A stretch of 64,000 bases of DNA from Sarcophilus harrisii (Eukaryota; Chordata; Mammalia; Dasyuromorphia; Dasyuridae), in NCBI RefSeq assembly GCF_902635505.1, contig NC_045430.1:2172677-2236676 (forward strand), given 5' to 3'. Shown piece by piece: positions 1 through 11,475 of the stretch. The stretch's first letter is position 1; every line of letters begins with the position of its first letter. Under the pieces are notes generated by a model that did not search any database, had not been told where the DNA came from, and saw only the letters and a list, made by a program, of their open reading frames with translations. Position numbers and translations under genes: made by a program.

Positions 1-177
1 CCAGGTCTACCAGTCATGAGCGTAACTAATATGAAAGGGAACAATCAAGTTCCGCTGACATTCCCTAACTCTGGTTTTCTCTGTTTAATTCTTGAATCAA
101 AGGAGTCTCTGGCATGGGATTGGTCAAATTGTAACACAAGGTCTTCCACAGGCGTTTCAGTTTTGTGGTACCATACC

Positions 178-183
178 TTTATT
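178..183 (-). terminator. Candidate poly(A) signal of gene 1
   Basis: AATAAA on the minus strand, about 755 bases beyond the stop. It is the only canonical hexamer noticed on this strand before the window ends, so the gene may also end outside the window. Confidence 0.4.
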
Positions 184-559
184 AGGCAGGGCAGGAGAAA
201 CAGGATAAGAATAGGGGAGTAATCTAAGGAAGGGCTACTTGAGTTGAATAAGGCTTTCCTTCAAATTCTGGAATTTGCTTCTACTACAGGAATTTTAAGA
301 TTTTAACTATTGAATCTACTTGTCAATGATTACAAGCATATTTATAGTCAAAGGAAAAGAATTCACTATTAAATAAACTTGTCCATCAATTTATGACAAT
401 GTAAGCAAGATGACCTTTGTGAAGTCATTAGCAATTACGGAAAATCAGGGATCATGAATTACAATATCAACTTCTTCATCCACGTCATGACCTAAGATTC
501 AGCTAAGATTAGTGACTTGGAGATTATTTTTCTCTCCTTGGCATCTTCTACTTCTCTCT

Positions 560-936
560 GATGAAGGAAAAAAACTTTCCCTTAATTACTCACAATCACA
601 GGGTTTCTTTTCACTCTGAATTCTCTGATAATAGAGAGGTTCTTGGTAAAGTCTCTCCACGTCCATTGCAACCAAAGGATTTCACTCTATGAGGCATCTG
701 GTGATATGCAATAAGCATCACCCACAGGTCAAAGACTTTCCCACAGAATTTTCACCCCAAACACTCAAAAGGTTGATTTCCCAAGTAAATCTTATGATTC
801 CTTATAGGGGATGAACTGCTACTGAAAGCCTTTCCACGGTTATTCCACTGAAAGGGCTTCCTTCCAATATGAATTAGCTGATAGCTCTTATAATGGGAGT
901 TTGTGATAAAGGTTTTTCCACCAGCATTCATTTATA
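560..936 (-). pseudogene. Decayed zinc fingers in the 3' UTR of gene 1
   Basis: Beyond the gene 1 stop codon the same strand still reads as worn C2H2 units with 84-bp spacing. Examples are a GGKTFITN...YQLIH unit, an NRGKAFSSSSS unit preceded by a GRKPF linker, and an NQPFEC linker. They lie in mixed frames with zinc ligands lost. The array was therefore once longer by about four units and was cut short by the present stop at 937, and the old fingers became 3' UTR. Confidence 0.7.
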
Positions 937-2840
937 TTATTTTTCATCACTGTGAATTTTCGGGTGTTCTGTGAAAATTCCCTTCTGATTGTGGGATTTC
1001 CCACATTCAGTGCTTGCAGAGGGTTTCTCTCTGGCATGAGTTTTCTGATGTATGGCAAGATTGACCCGGTGCCTAAATGTCACCCCACATTGAGGGCAAT
1101 GAAAGAGTTTCTTTCCAGCGTGAATTATCTGGTGTGACTTGAGAGATGAATCTGTAGCAAAAGCTTTCCCACAATCATCGCATCCATATGGCTTCTCTCC
1201 AGTGTGACTTCTCTTATGATCAATAAGGGCTGCCCCTCGGTCAAAGCCTTTTCCACACTCGTTACATTCAAAGGGCTTCTCGCCAGTATGAATTCTCTGG
1301 TGTACAGTAAGGTTTCCTTTTTGGCTAAAGGCTTTTCCACATATATGACACCCAAAGGGTTTCTCTCCAGTGTGAATTAATTGATGGGACCTAAGGGTTG
1401 AGGTACTCTTGAAGGTTTTCCCACATTCGTTACATTCATAAGGTTTCTCCCCAGTATGAATCTTCTTATGCTCAGTGAGAACTGTCCTCCAATTGAAGCT
1501 TTTCCCACATTCATTACAAGTGAAAGGTTTCTCTCCGGTATGAATTCTCATGTGTTCAATAAGGGTTACTCTCTGGCTAAAGGCTTTCCCACATTCATTA
1601 CAATCAAAGGCTTTTTCTCCCGTATGGGTTCTCTGATGCTTAATGAGGTTGCCTCGCTGATTGAAAGCTATCCCACATTCACTGCATTCAAATGGTTTCT
1701 TTCCAGTATGAATTAGTTGATGCCTTTTGAGGGACATGCATTTGCTGAAGACTTTCCCACAATCATTACATTTGTAAAGTTTCTCTCCGCTATGAATTCT
1801 TTTGTGCTCAATAAGTCTTTCCCTCTGGCTGAAGGTTTTCTTACATTCGCCACATTCGAAAAATTTCTCTTTGGAATGAATCCTCTGATGCATGGTAAAG
1901 TTCCCTCTTTGGTTAAAGAACATCCCACATTCGTTGCACTCAAAGATTTTCTTTGAAGTATGACTTTTCTGATGTGTCCTGAGGGCTGAACGATTGCTAA
2001 AGGTTTTCACACAATCATCACAGCCATATGGCTTTTCTCCCGTATGAATTCTCTTATGTCCCATAAGGTTTGTCTTCCGATTGAAGCTTTTCCCACATTC
2101 ACTACATGTAAAAGGCTTCTCACCAGTATGAATTCTCTTATGTTCAATAAGGCTTCCCCTCTGAATGAAAGCTTTCCCACATTCGTCACATTCAAAGGGC
2201 TTCTCTCCAGTATGAATTCGTTGATGTTTAGTGAGGTTTCCCTTCTGAGTAAATGCTCTCCCACACTCATTGCATTCAAAGGGTTTATTTCCAGTATGAA
2301 TTAGCTGATGTTTCCTTAAGGATGAGCTATTCCCAAGGATTTTCCCACAGTCACTACATTCAAATAACTTTGTATTTTTGTGCTTTCTTTGACAGTGAAT
2401 GGGATCTGGATGACAACTAGAGGAATCGCTGTGCCTATCATACTTGTTAACCTTCTTCCCTGAGGAGTTTCTATTCAACTGAATTAAGTCAGAAAATGGT
2501 TTGAAATTCTTCCCATATGTAGCACATTTCTGAAAACTTCTTCCTGTACAAATCACTGGCAATGAATTAAAGGATGATTCCACACTGGAGCTTTGCTCCA
2601 ATGGATTGTAGTCATTAAAAAAATGATCAGTTTTTTCACCTGTTATGGTTAGCTGCCTGGATTGTCTTTTCTTGCTCTCAATCTGTCTCTCTAATCTAAC
2701 AGGATATTTCCAGACTTCTCCAAATCTGGAGTCCCAGATTTCATTCTTTGCAAGATTTTGCTTGGATAATTCTTTTACAGAAATGCTCTCTTCTGGAGTC
2801 AGCTCTTCAGTTGCATACCTCTCCTTCTGTTTACAGAAAT
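937..2840 (-). CDS. KRAB-ZNF gene 1: last exon, spacer plus 17-unit C2H2 zinc-finger array
   Basis: Finger exon of a KRAB zinc-finger repressor, expected to bind DNA in the nucleus. The exon opens after a CTCCTTTCAG acceptor and stays open upstream of any ATG. Its first two bases (AT) complete a Gly-to-Asp junction codon with the KRAB-B exon. Joined to exons at 7881-7922, 6568-6694 and 6258-6353 the frame is 2169 nt, 722 residues. A spacer of about 160 residues with decayed finger traces leads to 16 consecutive CxxC...HxxxH fingers from about residue 250, joined mostly by TGEK-type linkers. Unit 17 is degenerate: its first zinc Cys is Ser and its core Phe is His. Fingers follow a repeating A-B-C-(D) order, listed as a finding. 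The orthologue is not recognised, so no symbol is given. Confidence 0.93.
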
Positions 2841-2956
2841 CTGAAAGGAGAAAAAAGCAAAGTCAACATTGACTGGTCCCTATTCCTTACTAAACATGAA
2901 TGCTTTACGTCCAGGTATTAGAGTCCATCTCCTTCATTAAGAGGGCTAATTATCAG

Positions 2957-3065
2957 GGGCAGCTAGGTGCACCAGCCCTAGAGTCAGGTGAGTTCAAACC
3001 TGACTTCAGACACTTACTATTTGATCCTAGGCAGGTCCTTTAACTCTCTGGCCCAAAATAAAAGA
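2957..3065 (+). repeat. Marsupial tRNA-derived SINE
   Basis: Begins GGCAGCTAGGTG, then CACCAGCCCTAGAGTCAG and GAGTTCAAACCTGACTTC, the box A/B-like body of the common marsupial SINE. It is worn and truncated. It lies in the intron between gene 1 KRAB-B and the finger exon. Confidence 0.85.
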
Positions 3066-3219
3066 TGATTATCATTCATTCATGATAAAAATATTGCTAC
3101 ATTGCTAAAAGAGAACCAAAAGATGATATAAGGCATAGACCCTAATAAAGCCTGGAGGAGCAGTACCCCGCAAAACACTATCTCACAGAAGCAATAAGAT
3201 TCATATCATTCTTCCAGTT

Positions 3220-4790
3220 GAGATGTTAATATAAAAGGCAGCTCTACTCTAACCTACAAACACCAAATTATATGCGAACAAAAATAAATAAAATGAATGT
3301 ATACATTTTAAAAATATATAGCCCACAGATTTACAGAATATGAAATATAGAATTAAAAAACCCCAAATTGCCCCAAATCCAGAGCTTCCAGGTCAAAGAA
3401 AATACAAGCAACCAAAAAGAAAACATTCAAGAACTAAGGAACCACAATCAGACTTACAAAAGATTATACTATAAGTAGCATAAAAGGAAGAAAGTCTTAG
3501 AATATGATACTCCAAAAAAACAAAAGAGAAAATCTTAATAATTTAACCTGCATTAAATGAATGTAATCATGTGGTAAGAAAAATGAACATTCAAGCATTT
3601 TGAATGAAAAGAACCAAGCCAACTAAAAAATTGAAAATACAAGTATCTTTTACTGGTGATGACAGCAAATAAAAATGAAAACCATCAAAATTCTTTTGAA
3701 GGAAAGATTCAAATCTAGATAACAAATAATTTAATTCTAAAGAATTGGTGGGTCAGAGAACACAGCACAGAAATAATAGGTAATGTCATCAAAGAAAATG
3801 ACAACAATGAGACCATCTCAAACCTTTTGGGAAAATATGGCCAAAGCAGTACTTGGGAAATTATTTCTCTGGTCACTTTGGGTGGGAAAAAAAAAAATAA
3901 AAGGACAGATAGATGACTTGGGCCACAAAAAAAAAAAAATAAAGCAACAAGTCCCCTACCATCAAACCAGCAACTAAACACAAAAATACAAATTCTGAAA
4001 ATCAAAGAAATAAGTAAAACTGAAAGGAAAAAAATCCACTGAAGTTATAAGCAAAATTAGTAGCTGGATTGCTTTAAAAAAAAAAACTCCAAAAAAAGCC
4101 ATTTTATTTTATTTTATTTATTTATTTTTGGCTGAGGCAATTGGGGTTAAGTGACTTCCCCAGTGTCACACAGCTAGGAAGTGTTAAGTGTCTGAGAACA
4201 CGTGTGAACTCAGTTCCTCCTGACTTCAGGGCTAGTGCTCTATCCACTGAGCCACCTAGCTGCCCCAATTTTTTAATTTGATATTTTTTAAAGAGTAAAA
4301 GTAAAAAAAAAAATCAAAAAATATACAAAGAAGAAATAAAGGAAATCTGAAACTAGATTAGCCCAATTATATGCCAACAAAAATAAAATAAATATATACA
4401 TTTTTAAATTATATAGCCCACAGATTTACAGAATGTGAAATACAGAATTAAAAAACCCAATCTCTGAGTAGGAATTTGAATAAGCCATAAAAATTCTCCA
4501 AGATGCAGTACCAAGTGACTAAAATAAAAAAGTGAATTCTATCAAAAATTTAAAGATAATTCATTCTAATATTACATAAATTGTTTGCAAAAATAAAGAA
4601 ATAAGAGCTGACCAAACACTCATGAAACTAACATCAGTCTGATATCTAAACTATGATTTGTGAAAGAGGCAAAGGAACCACACCCAATCACAACACCCTC
4701 CAGTGTGCTCAAGCAGATTAAACTCTAATTGGGAAATGATTAACAAAATAAATAAATATACAATATGACAAAGATAATGTTAACATGTAG
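3220..4790 (+). mobile_element. LINE fragments (L1 ORF2-like), left arm of an inverted repeat
   Basis: AT-rich LINE-derived sequence in the gene 1 intron. Around 3800-3900 it reads as an L1 ORF2-like segment (ETISNL...WENMAKAVLGK in one strand sense), and near 4320-4560 as a stretch leading to a PISE-EFE-AIK-LQDA type motif. A SINE interrupts it at about 4110-4268. 3778-4372 is the reverse complement of 4803-5237. The subfamily is uncertain. Confidence 0.6.
4110..4268 (-). repeat. Marsupial tRNA-derived SINE inserted in LINE sequence
   Basis: Reads on the minus strand as GGGGCAGCTAGGTGGCTCAG, TGGATAGAGCACTAGCCCTG and so on to CACTTAACCCCAATTGCCTC and an A-rich tail. It breaks the left arm of the intronic inverted repeat, so it inserted after that LINE copy. 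Confidence 0.92.
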
Positions 4791-4794
4791 TTTT

Positions 4795-5240
4795 CTAATT
4801 TGGGCACATAATTGGGCTAATCTGGTTTCAGATTTCCTTTATTTCTTCTTTGATTGTGTATTCTTTTTGATTTTTGATTGGCAGTTTATTTTTCCTCTTT
4901 AAAAAAATCACATTAGAAAATGGCTTATTTTATGAGTTTTTTAAATCTGATTTTTTTTGCTTATAACTTTGATGGATTTTTTCTTTTCAATTTTACTTAT
5001 TTCTTTGATTTTCAGAATTTGTATTTTTGTTTTTAGCTGGTGGTTTGATAGTGGTGGGGGCATAGCTTTTATTTATTTATTTTTTTGTGCCACACGTCAT
5101 CGATCTGTCCTTTTTTTGTTTCTCCCAAAGTGACCAGAGAAATAATTTCCCAAGCACTACTTTGGCCATATTTTCCCAAAAGTTTTGATATGTCGTCTCA
5201 TTGTTGTCATTCTTTGATGACATTACTTAGTCTAATTTCA
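4795..5240 (-). mobile_element. LINE fragment, right arm of an inverted repeat
   Basis: The minus strand repeats the left-arm sequence, for example GAAATAAAGGAAATCTGAAA and GGGAAAATATGGCCAAAG, without the SINE. The arms are about 435 bp, separated by a loop of about 430 bp. It could be a twin-primed L1 insertion or two insertions in opposite directions. Confidence 0.65.
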
Positions 5241-6257
5241 CTATTGCAACCTACAGGAAACCTTATTTAATTTAGTGGCCCCTGTTTCTATTTGAGTTTA
5301 ATTTTTAAAATCTTCACCTCAAAAATTAAACAATTAATAAATAAATTAGTTGTAACAGTAACTACATCTGTCAGGATATTAGATCTCTCACAGTATTAAT
5401 CGGCCATTCCCCATCCTATGTGAACAAAACACAGCAGGAAGAGATGGAAAAAAAGAAACTCCTTTCAAAACAATTACAGAATATATAAAATATCTGGATT
5501 TCTCCATTCAAAACACAGGCAACCCCAAAATGAATATAACTATACAACATTTCCTGATAGGTAAGCTTCCCTGGAACCACAACCCTGGGACGCTTCCCAG
5601 CCATTTCTAAACCACGTCACCATAAATGGGACCCAGCCTTTACCTCTCCTCTATCCCACTAGTTTTATTATTTTTTTATTTTTAATATTTTCTTTTCCTC
5701 CAGTTAGATCTAAAAACAATATTTAATACTTTAAAAAAAGCTTTTAAAATTCCAACATCTCTCACTGCCTCCATCTCCTTTCCTCTCCCCAAGACAATAA
5801 GGAGAGGTGATATAGCCATGTGTGAGCAATCAAGGAAAACATTTCCCCACTAATATTGACCTTCATCTTTCACCATCAGAATGTAAGCTTCTTGAGGGCA
5901 AGGACGGTCTATCTGGCTTGTATCTGTATCCACAGTGCTGGATGTTAAAAAGCAGCTTTATTGTTCTCTATATAAATGTGTCCACGTAATTCATTCACTT
6001 ACATAGATTTATAAGAACAATTTGAGAGATTAAGCAGACACATTTGGGCTGGATCTGCATTCCCGGGTCTCCCCTGATCCTAACTTGAGCACTATTAGCC
6101 CATCCTGCCTTTGCTAGAGCAGCATGGTCAAGCCAAGGGACCTCAAGACTTCAGTTTTCGAAGTCTAACTCAGACAATGTCCATTGGAAATAAAAAGGCC
6201 AGGGACGTGAGAAGGTGAGAAGGGGGAGCGGCAGGCCAGGACCGGGGCATTTCTCAC
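5241..6257. other. Remainder of gene 1 intron with an L2 tail
   Basis: No gene is seen. 5860-5955 resembles the 3' end of an L2 element on the plus strand (AAGCTTCTTGAGGGCAAGGA). The remainder is unassigned AT-rich intron up to the KRAB-B exon. Confidence 0.5.
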
Positions 6258-6353
6258 CCGCACAGAGGCTTCGGGGGCTTCCTCTTCCTGGCCTCCAAGG
6301 TGCTTCTCCCCTCTCCAGTCGGGAGATCACAGTGGGTTTGCAACCTGAGAGTC
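6258..6353 (-). CDS. KRAB-ZNF gene 1: KRAB-B exon (96 bp)
   Basis: The exon lies between a TCTCTGAACAG acceptor and a GTGAGA donor. It encodes a classic KRAB-B box containing GCKPTVISRLERGEAPW. KRAB-B is known to strengthen TRIM28 recruitment by KRAB-A. It enters in phase 1 from KRAB-A and leaves in phase 1, which the first two bases of the finger exon complete. Length and phase match the KRAB-B exons of the two downstream genes. The next intron, about 3.4 kb, holds an inverted LINE repeat. Confidence 0.93.
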
Positions 6354-6481
6354 CTGTTCAGAGACCAAGAAACAGCAGGCCCACCAGGATGTCTTCTAGC
6401 ATCTGGTCAGTCCCCTGGGAGCATATGGGGAGCCCACCCTCCCACTGCACAAAGCAAAGAAGGCCCTTTCCCCAACCCTCA

Positions 6482-6760
<279 letters not shown>

Positions 6761-7044
6761 TTATAGGGAGCCATCCTCAATGGGGACTCACTCCGAGTGC
6801 TCCCTAGGGATGACCTAACACCCTATTACTGGCTGTCTCAGGCAGGAAACTGTGACTCTATCCTGTGACTTCCTACTCACCCTAACAAGACGTTCCCAGA
6901 GTGAACCCCAAGAATATAACCCCTGTAAACACAGCAGCCACAGTTCACGTCCCCAGCATGACATGGAAATTCTCCTCTTTGTGGCAATTACAGAAAATTA
7001 CCGGGACGGAGGACTGACCAGATGATGGAAGTTCTGGAATTAGC

Positions 7045-7765
7045 CAGAACTTGACAATCATTTTACAAATGAGAAAACTGAGGCCCATTGAGAGGAAGTA
7101 ACTGGGCAGAACTGGGCTTTGCACCCAGACCCGGGACTGGACCCACTACTCCACACTGCCTCCTCCTGCTAGGAACAGATTCATCCCTAACTTGCAGGGA
7201 TTCCAGATTCAATTCACTTCTTGAGCCGGAGGCCTTTAACTGACACCATGTCCCCTGCCCCCAAGCTGTTCACACCCATCATTGGGAATGGTACCCAGGG
7301 CCATCAAGTAGACACCAAGGTATCCCTCTCGATGGGAATATGGGGCCCCATGACCCAAGCAGGGCTCGCCAGGATTTAAGGCTGGAATGACAGATTTAAA
7401 ATCAGAAAAACAGTCATTAATTACTGTAGCAAATGACCAGAATTTTTAAAATGTCTGAAAATCAAGCAGCACTGTCCACTGACACAGCATTTTCCCTTAG
7501 CCATGACAGAAAAATAAAAGAGGCCATGGGATGAAATTTGATGTTTCAAAGCAAAATTATGATATTTTTGCATCAATGATGAGTCTGGTCCTTTACACTT
7601 CATGTGAAAAGGTTCAAGAAAGACTCCATGTTCTGAAAGGAGCACAAGCTTTGAAAGTGTATGCTCCGGGGCAGGTCACTTTACCTCAGTCTCCTTGTTT
7701 GTAAAACAGAGGCCCTCCTAGCGCCTACCTTGCTATTTCACCAGGTTTAAGGATCAGATGAGTTC
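7045..7765. repeat. Two MIR-like SINE remnants
   Basis: 7045-7170 reads as a reverse-strand MIR (TTTACAAATGAGAAAACTGAGGC). 7645-7765 reads as a plus-strand MIR (CAGGTCACTTTACCTCAGTC, TTGTTTGTAAAACAGAGG). Both lie in the gene 1 intron between the start exon and KRAB-A. Confidence 0.65.
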
Positions 7766-7880
7766 TCTCCTTCGCTGTGTCTGGCTTAGTAGGTAAATAA
7801 TACGCGCTTTTCCCCTTTTCCCTCCCCCAGTCCCCGGCTTCTGCTCCTTTCCTGAGGCCAAAGGGGAAGGTCCCCCTCAC

Positions 7881-7937
7881 CTGGTGGGATGACGCTCGGG
7901 ATCTGCTCTGTCCCTTGACCATCTCTCCTCGGATGGG
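7881..7937 (-). CDS. KRAB-ZNF gene 1: start exon
   Basis: A short exon between a CTCCTCACCAG acceptor and a GTGAGG donor. ATG at 7922 has G at -3 and G at +4, and encodes MVKGQSRSRASSHQ (14 codons) ending on a codon boundary, as the KRAB-A exon requires. The 15 bases before the ATG are in frame and open, so an additional upstream start in exon 1 cannot be excluded; genes 2 and 3 do use one. It lies 1 kb downstream of a CpG-island promoter. Confidence 0.8.
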
Positions 7938-8099
7938 CTGGTGAGGAGGGGGAAGAGAGAAAGAGAGCCAAGGTGAGAGGCCGCGCCCTGCTGCTCCCCG
8001 CCCCCCAGGACCCCCAAGACTGCACTGGGGACCCTCCGGGCCTCTATCTCCTGACCCCCCGCCCACGCACGCACTGCAAGTGACCCCCAGATCTGGATC

Positions 8100-9170
8100 C
8101 TCTAGTTTCCCCCTCAGCCCCTAGAGAGGCACATTCAGCGGTCCCGGACCCTCCCCCCGGCCATCTCCGTCTTCCCCGACCCCCGCCTCCCGGAGCGCTA
8201 AGTGAAACCGGAGCTTCTCACTGCACCGCTTGCGGGATGCCCGTGACCACACCCACCCAGGCTAGAGACGAGCTCATTCCTCCTCCTCCTCCACCTCCTC
8301 CTCCTCCTCCTCTCCCTCCCCGAGGAATTCTGGGTAGCGGAGACTTGGGGTTGGGGGGGAGACCCTTATCCAGTGCGCACGCGCTCAAGCCCTTTGAAGA
8401 AAAGGGAAACTGAGGTCCGCTTCTTTACACTCTCCCTTGAGCTTTGCGGGCTCCGCGACCCCGAGCCTCAGCGTCTCCGCGTGCTCTGGGGGTCCTGGGT
8501 CCCGAGGCGAGTCTTCGCCGGGGCGGCCCTGCGTCCGTTCACTGCGGGGAGCCTCAGTTTCCTCCGCTGTTAAAGGAGGGGTCGGACCCGGACGTCTCTG
8601 AGGCCCAGCCCTAAATCCCTTCTCCTCCGCGAGCCTCAGTTTCCTTGTCTGGGACAGGACGGCGCACGCACCCCGGCCCCGGGGGACGGTCCGGCGGGGC
8701 AAGCCGAGATGCCAGAGGGACGGAGGCCCCCTCCCAAAAGGGAGCCTGCCCTCTGCCGCGGCCTCTCCTGCCTCCTTCCCCCGGGCCCAAGCCCGCGCCC
8801 CCCCGGGCCCAGATCGCCGAGCCCAGCCCGCTCTAGAACCCGCCGCTAGCAGCAGTCCCGGGGGACAGGGGAGGGGAGGGCGAAATTGGCCGAGCTGGAA
8901 CCGATCACCCGGCAGCGCTGCGCTGATTGGCTCGTGGGGGCCGGCCCTGCAGAGCTTGGCTCCGGTCCCGCCGGAGCATCCCGGCCTCCGGGCCTGCGGT
9001 CGGGCTGGGCAGGGAGCGGCAGAATGGCCCGGGAGCAGCCCAGAGCGCGGAGGCGTCGCCCGCCCGCGGGGCCGCCTGCCGCGGGGCCCTCGGTGGCCCT
9101 CCACGGGTGACACTCACTGACCTCCGGGGGCCGGGCTGTAGCCCCCGCCCCCACTTCCAGAGTCGCTAGA
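8100..9170 (-). promoter_or_regulatory. CpG-island promoter of gene 1
   Basis: A GC- and CpG-rich stretch of about 1 kb directly upstream of the start exon. Two CCAAT boxes read on the minus strand (8885-8889 and 8926-8930, the second within GCCAATCAGC), the typical NF-Y arrangement, so transcription probably starts near 8.8 kb. No TATA box is seen in this orientation. Two plus-strand TATAAAAG sequences near 9457 and 9628 could serve weak divergent transcription. The first-exon donor was not fixed; CAG/GTGAGTGT at 9502 and GCA/GTGAGA near 8219 are candidates. A (CCT)n tract lies at 8279-8320. Confidence 0.7.
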
Positions 9171-9989
9171 TTTGGGGTTACGCCTGGATCCCCGGATTTT
9201 CCATCTTCGTCCGGGACGAGCTGCTTGCACCGGCTGACGTCACAGCGTCGTGTCGGGGAGTTAGGATTCTGGGGACAGCACGTCCCCCACGGATCTGCCC
9301 GGCTACTAAGCCAGCTAAGCTGTCGCTGGGAAACCCAGCTCTAGACTTCCCCTGATAGGAGCCCCAAGAGGGTCGGGGGCAAAAACGTGTCCGAGACAAG
9401 AAGTCCTTGTCTGCCCCTTCCCCAAGCAGAAATCTTCCCCTCCCGCCAGCCCCAGTCCTATAAAAGTCAGCGGAGAGATCGCTCTAAGGCAGGACACTCA
9501 CCTGAGCATTTCTGTTCGGGGGGAGGGAGGGAGGGAGCGGGGGGAGCTTCTCTTCCCGCCCCTCCCACCTTGCCTCAATAACGGGCCATCCCCCATCTGC
9601 CTCCCAGATAGAAGTGAATTTGGGACCTATAAAAGGCAGGAGAGGCCCCGCCCCGACTGGATTTAGGACTGATCCAAAGTCCCCTCCCCAAAGGTGATTT
9701 TAACCCATCACAGAGTCAGATCACCTGCACAGAGATAGAAGTCTCCGGTTTCAAAGGCATAATTGTGACCCCAGCCCCATGTTCCCTCTCCACTGTGCGA
9801 CCCCGGAGCTGCCTCCATCTGTGAATGACTGTGTCCCCCAGAGACTTTAGTCACTCGGTCCTCTCTGGACCTCGGGATCGGTTTTCCTAGATTCTGCTTC
9901 TCCTATGGGACAGCTGGGCCTGGGATCGTATAAGGAGGCTATTTTTGTGCTTTACCGCCGCAGTCTCGCACCTGAAATTCTTAAGGAGA

Positions 9990-10325
9990 ACCGAAACCTA
10001 TTTTGACAATTAGAAATATACAAATTACAAATAAAGGACATATGAAGAAAGATTCTATCTGCATCCAGAGAAAGAACTGATAAACAAAAGTATATATAGA
10101 ATAATTTCACATATGTATGCCTGCTTGTGTCTACTGATAAGCTGTCTCTAAAGCTGGACAGGGAGAAGGGGGGAAATTTACATCATAACTATTATATATG
10201 TAAAAGAAATCAGCTGTACACATTAGGTTCATAGTTCCATGTGCAATTATTTTTAATACTGCAATAGAAATGCTTGTTTTATTCCCCAAATTAAAAATAA
10301 AATAATTTTTAAAAACAACATGTGA
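9990..10325 (+). mobile_element. L1 3' UTR fragment
   Basis: Carries the marsupial L1 3' UTR signature (AAGAAAGATTCTATCTGCAT, CCAGAGAAAGAACTGATAAA) and ends in an A-rich AAATTAAAAATAAAATAATT tail. It is truncated at the 5' end. Confidence 0.75.
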
Positions 10326-10827
10326 CTTAAGCAAGCCAATGATTGTTGGTTAAATGGTCTTTGCAACTAAGGGACAGATTGTGCTCATTGTAAACTTTTT
10401 AGTGTTTGAGGCGATATAATGATAGGACTCCATATGGCCTCACTAGGCTAAATGAGCCTCATACCCATAAAGCATTTAGGCAATGCTACAGCTTGTTCTT
10501 TTTCACTATTAACTAGGTATGGGGCAGATGAGGTTCTGCTTTTGACAGGATGACACTCTGGATTTGCTGCAGGGACTGGGCATATTTTCCCTTCTGCTCT
10601 TGAGACAGTTAGCAGTAGACCCTAGTTTGTGATCCCAAGAAAGAAATTTCTTCTATGTGAGTCTCAGCCAAGCCTGGCATCCATAAGGGAAGCTGGACAA
10701 GTCCTGCCCCAAACTTGGGTCTTTTTGAGAACACCTGCTGCTATTTCTGACAGGGATCACCTGTTCTCAACCATATCAGTCCTTAGGGTCCAGCTTTGAA
10801 GGTTTCCATCCTCCTTCTCCTGGGTGA

Positions 10828-10828
10828 G

Positions 10829-10866
<38 letters not shown>
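10828..10866. repeat. (GT)n microsatellite
   Basis: About 18 GT units in an uninterrupted run. Confidence 0.95.
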
Positions 10867-10867
<1 letters not shown>

Positions 10868-11129
10868 CCATTTGCCAGCTACCTAAGACAAAGCACTAGA
10901 TTGTGGCAGCTTTTTTCCTACCAGATTCCTGGAAAGCTCAAACTGTCTGGCCAGTGGGTGACTTAACAGAGATCCAAGACATGGGCCTTAGATTGGCCCA
11001 GAGTCCAGTCAAACCTTGGAAATAGTGCAGATTATTCCATATCACAGGAATATCACAAGAAAGGCAGTCACATGACTTTTTGGTTTTCCAGAGCATGGAA
11101 AAATTATGCTTTCACTATACTGTAGTCTT

Positions 11130-11310
11130 TTAAGTGTTGTGCGTTTTTCAAATCTTCTCGATCCCTTTTGGGGATTTCTTGGCAAAAATACTGGAATGGT
11201 TTGCATTGTCCTCCAACCTGAGGCTGAGGCTGAATTTGTCTCACAAATAATAAGTCTTTTACCCCAGGCCAGTACTCTATCCATTGAGCTGCTTCCTAGC
11301 TTCCCCCTAC
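11130..11310 (-). repeat. SINE remnant
   Basis: The minus strand reads as a SINE 3' half (GCTGAGGCTCAGG type box and CCAGTATTTTTGCCAAGAAA). Opposite-strand ends match the marsupial SINE tail that also occurs at 36555-36735. It lies between the two inverted ERV pieces. Confidence 0.5.
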
Positions 11311-11339
11311 TAAAGGTACAATAGTTGACTTTTTAAAAT

Positions 11340-11475
11340 GTGCAAATAAGATCAGGAGTGAAACAAGGAGGCCCATTATTGCCATTATTATTCAATATTG
11401 TACTAGAAATGTTACCTTTAGCAACAAGAAGAAAAAGGCATTGAAGGAATATGCAATGAGGAAATGAAACTATCA
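11340..11475 (+). mobile_element. L1 ORF2 reverse-transcriptase fragment
   Basis: Encodes a VKQGGPLLPLLFNIVLEML segment of the L1 reverse transcriptase in one frame. It is only about 135 bp and lies within the rearranged ERV block. Confidence 0.7.

Noticed and set aside
937-2340. Regularly spaced repeats that could suggest a CRISPR array
   Set aside because: The 84-bp period is the C2H2 finger unit in an open reading frame of a mammalian gene.
8385-9113. Long GC-rich frames in the three promoter regions (also 41012-41743 and 51238-51984)
   Set aside because: CpG-rich DNA is poor in stop codons. No domain is present, and only the short exons with splice signals fit the gene models.
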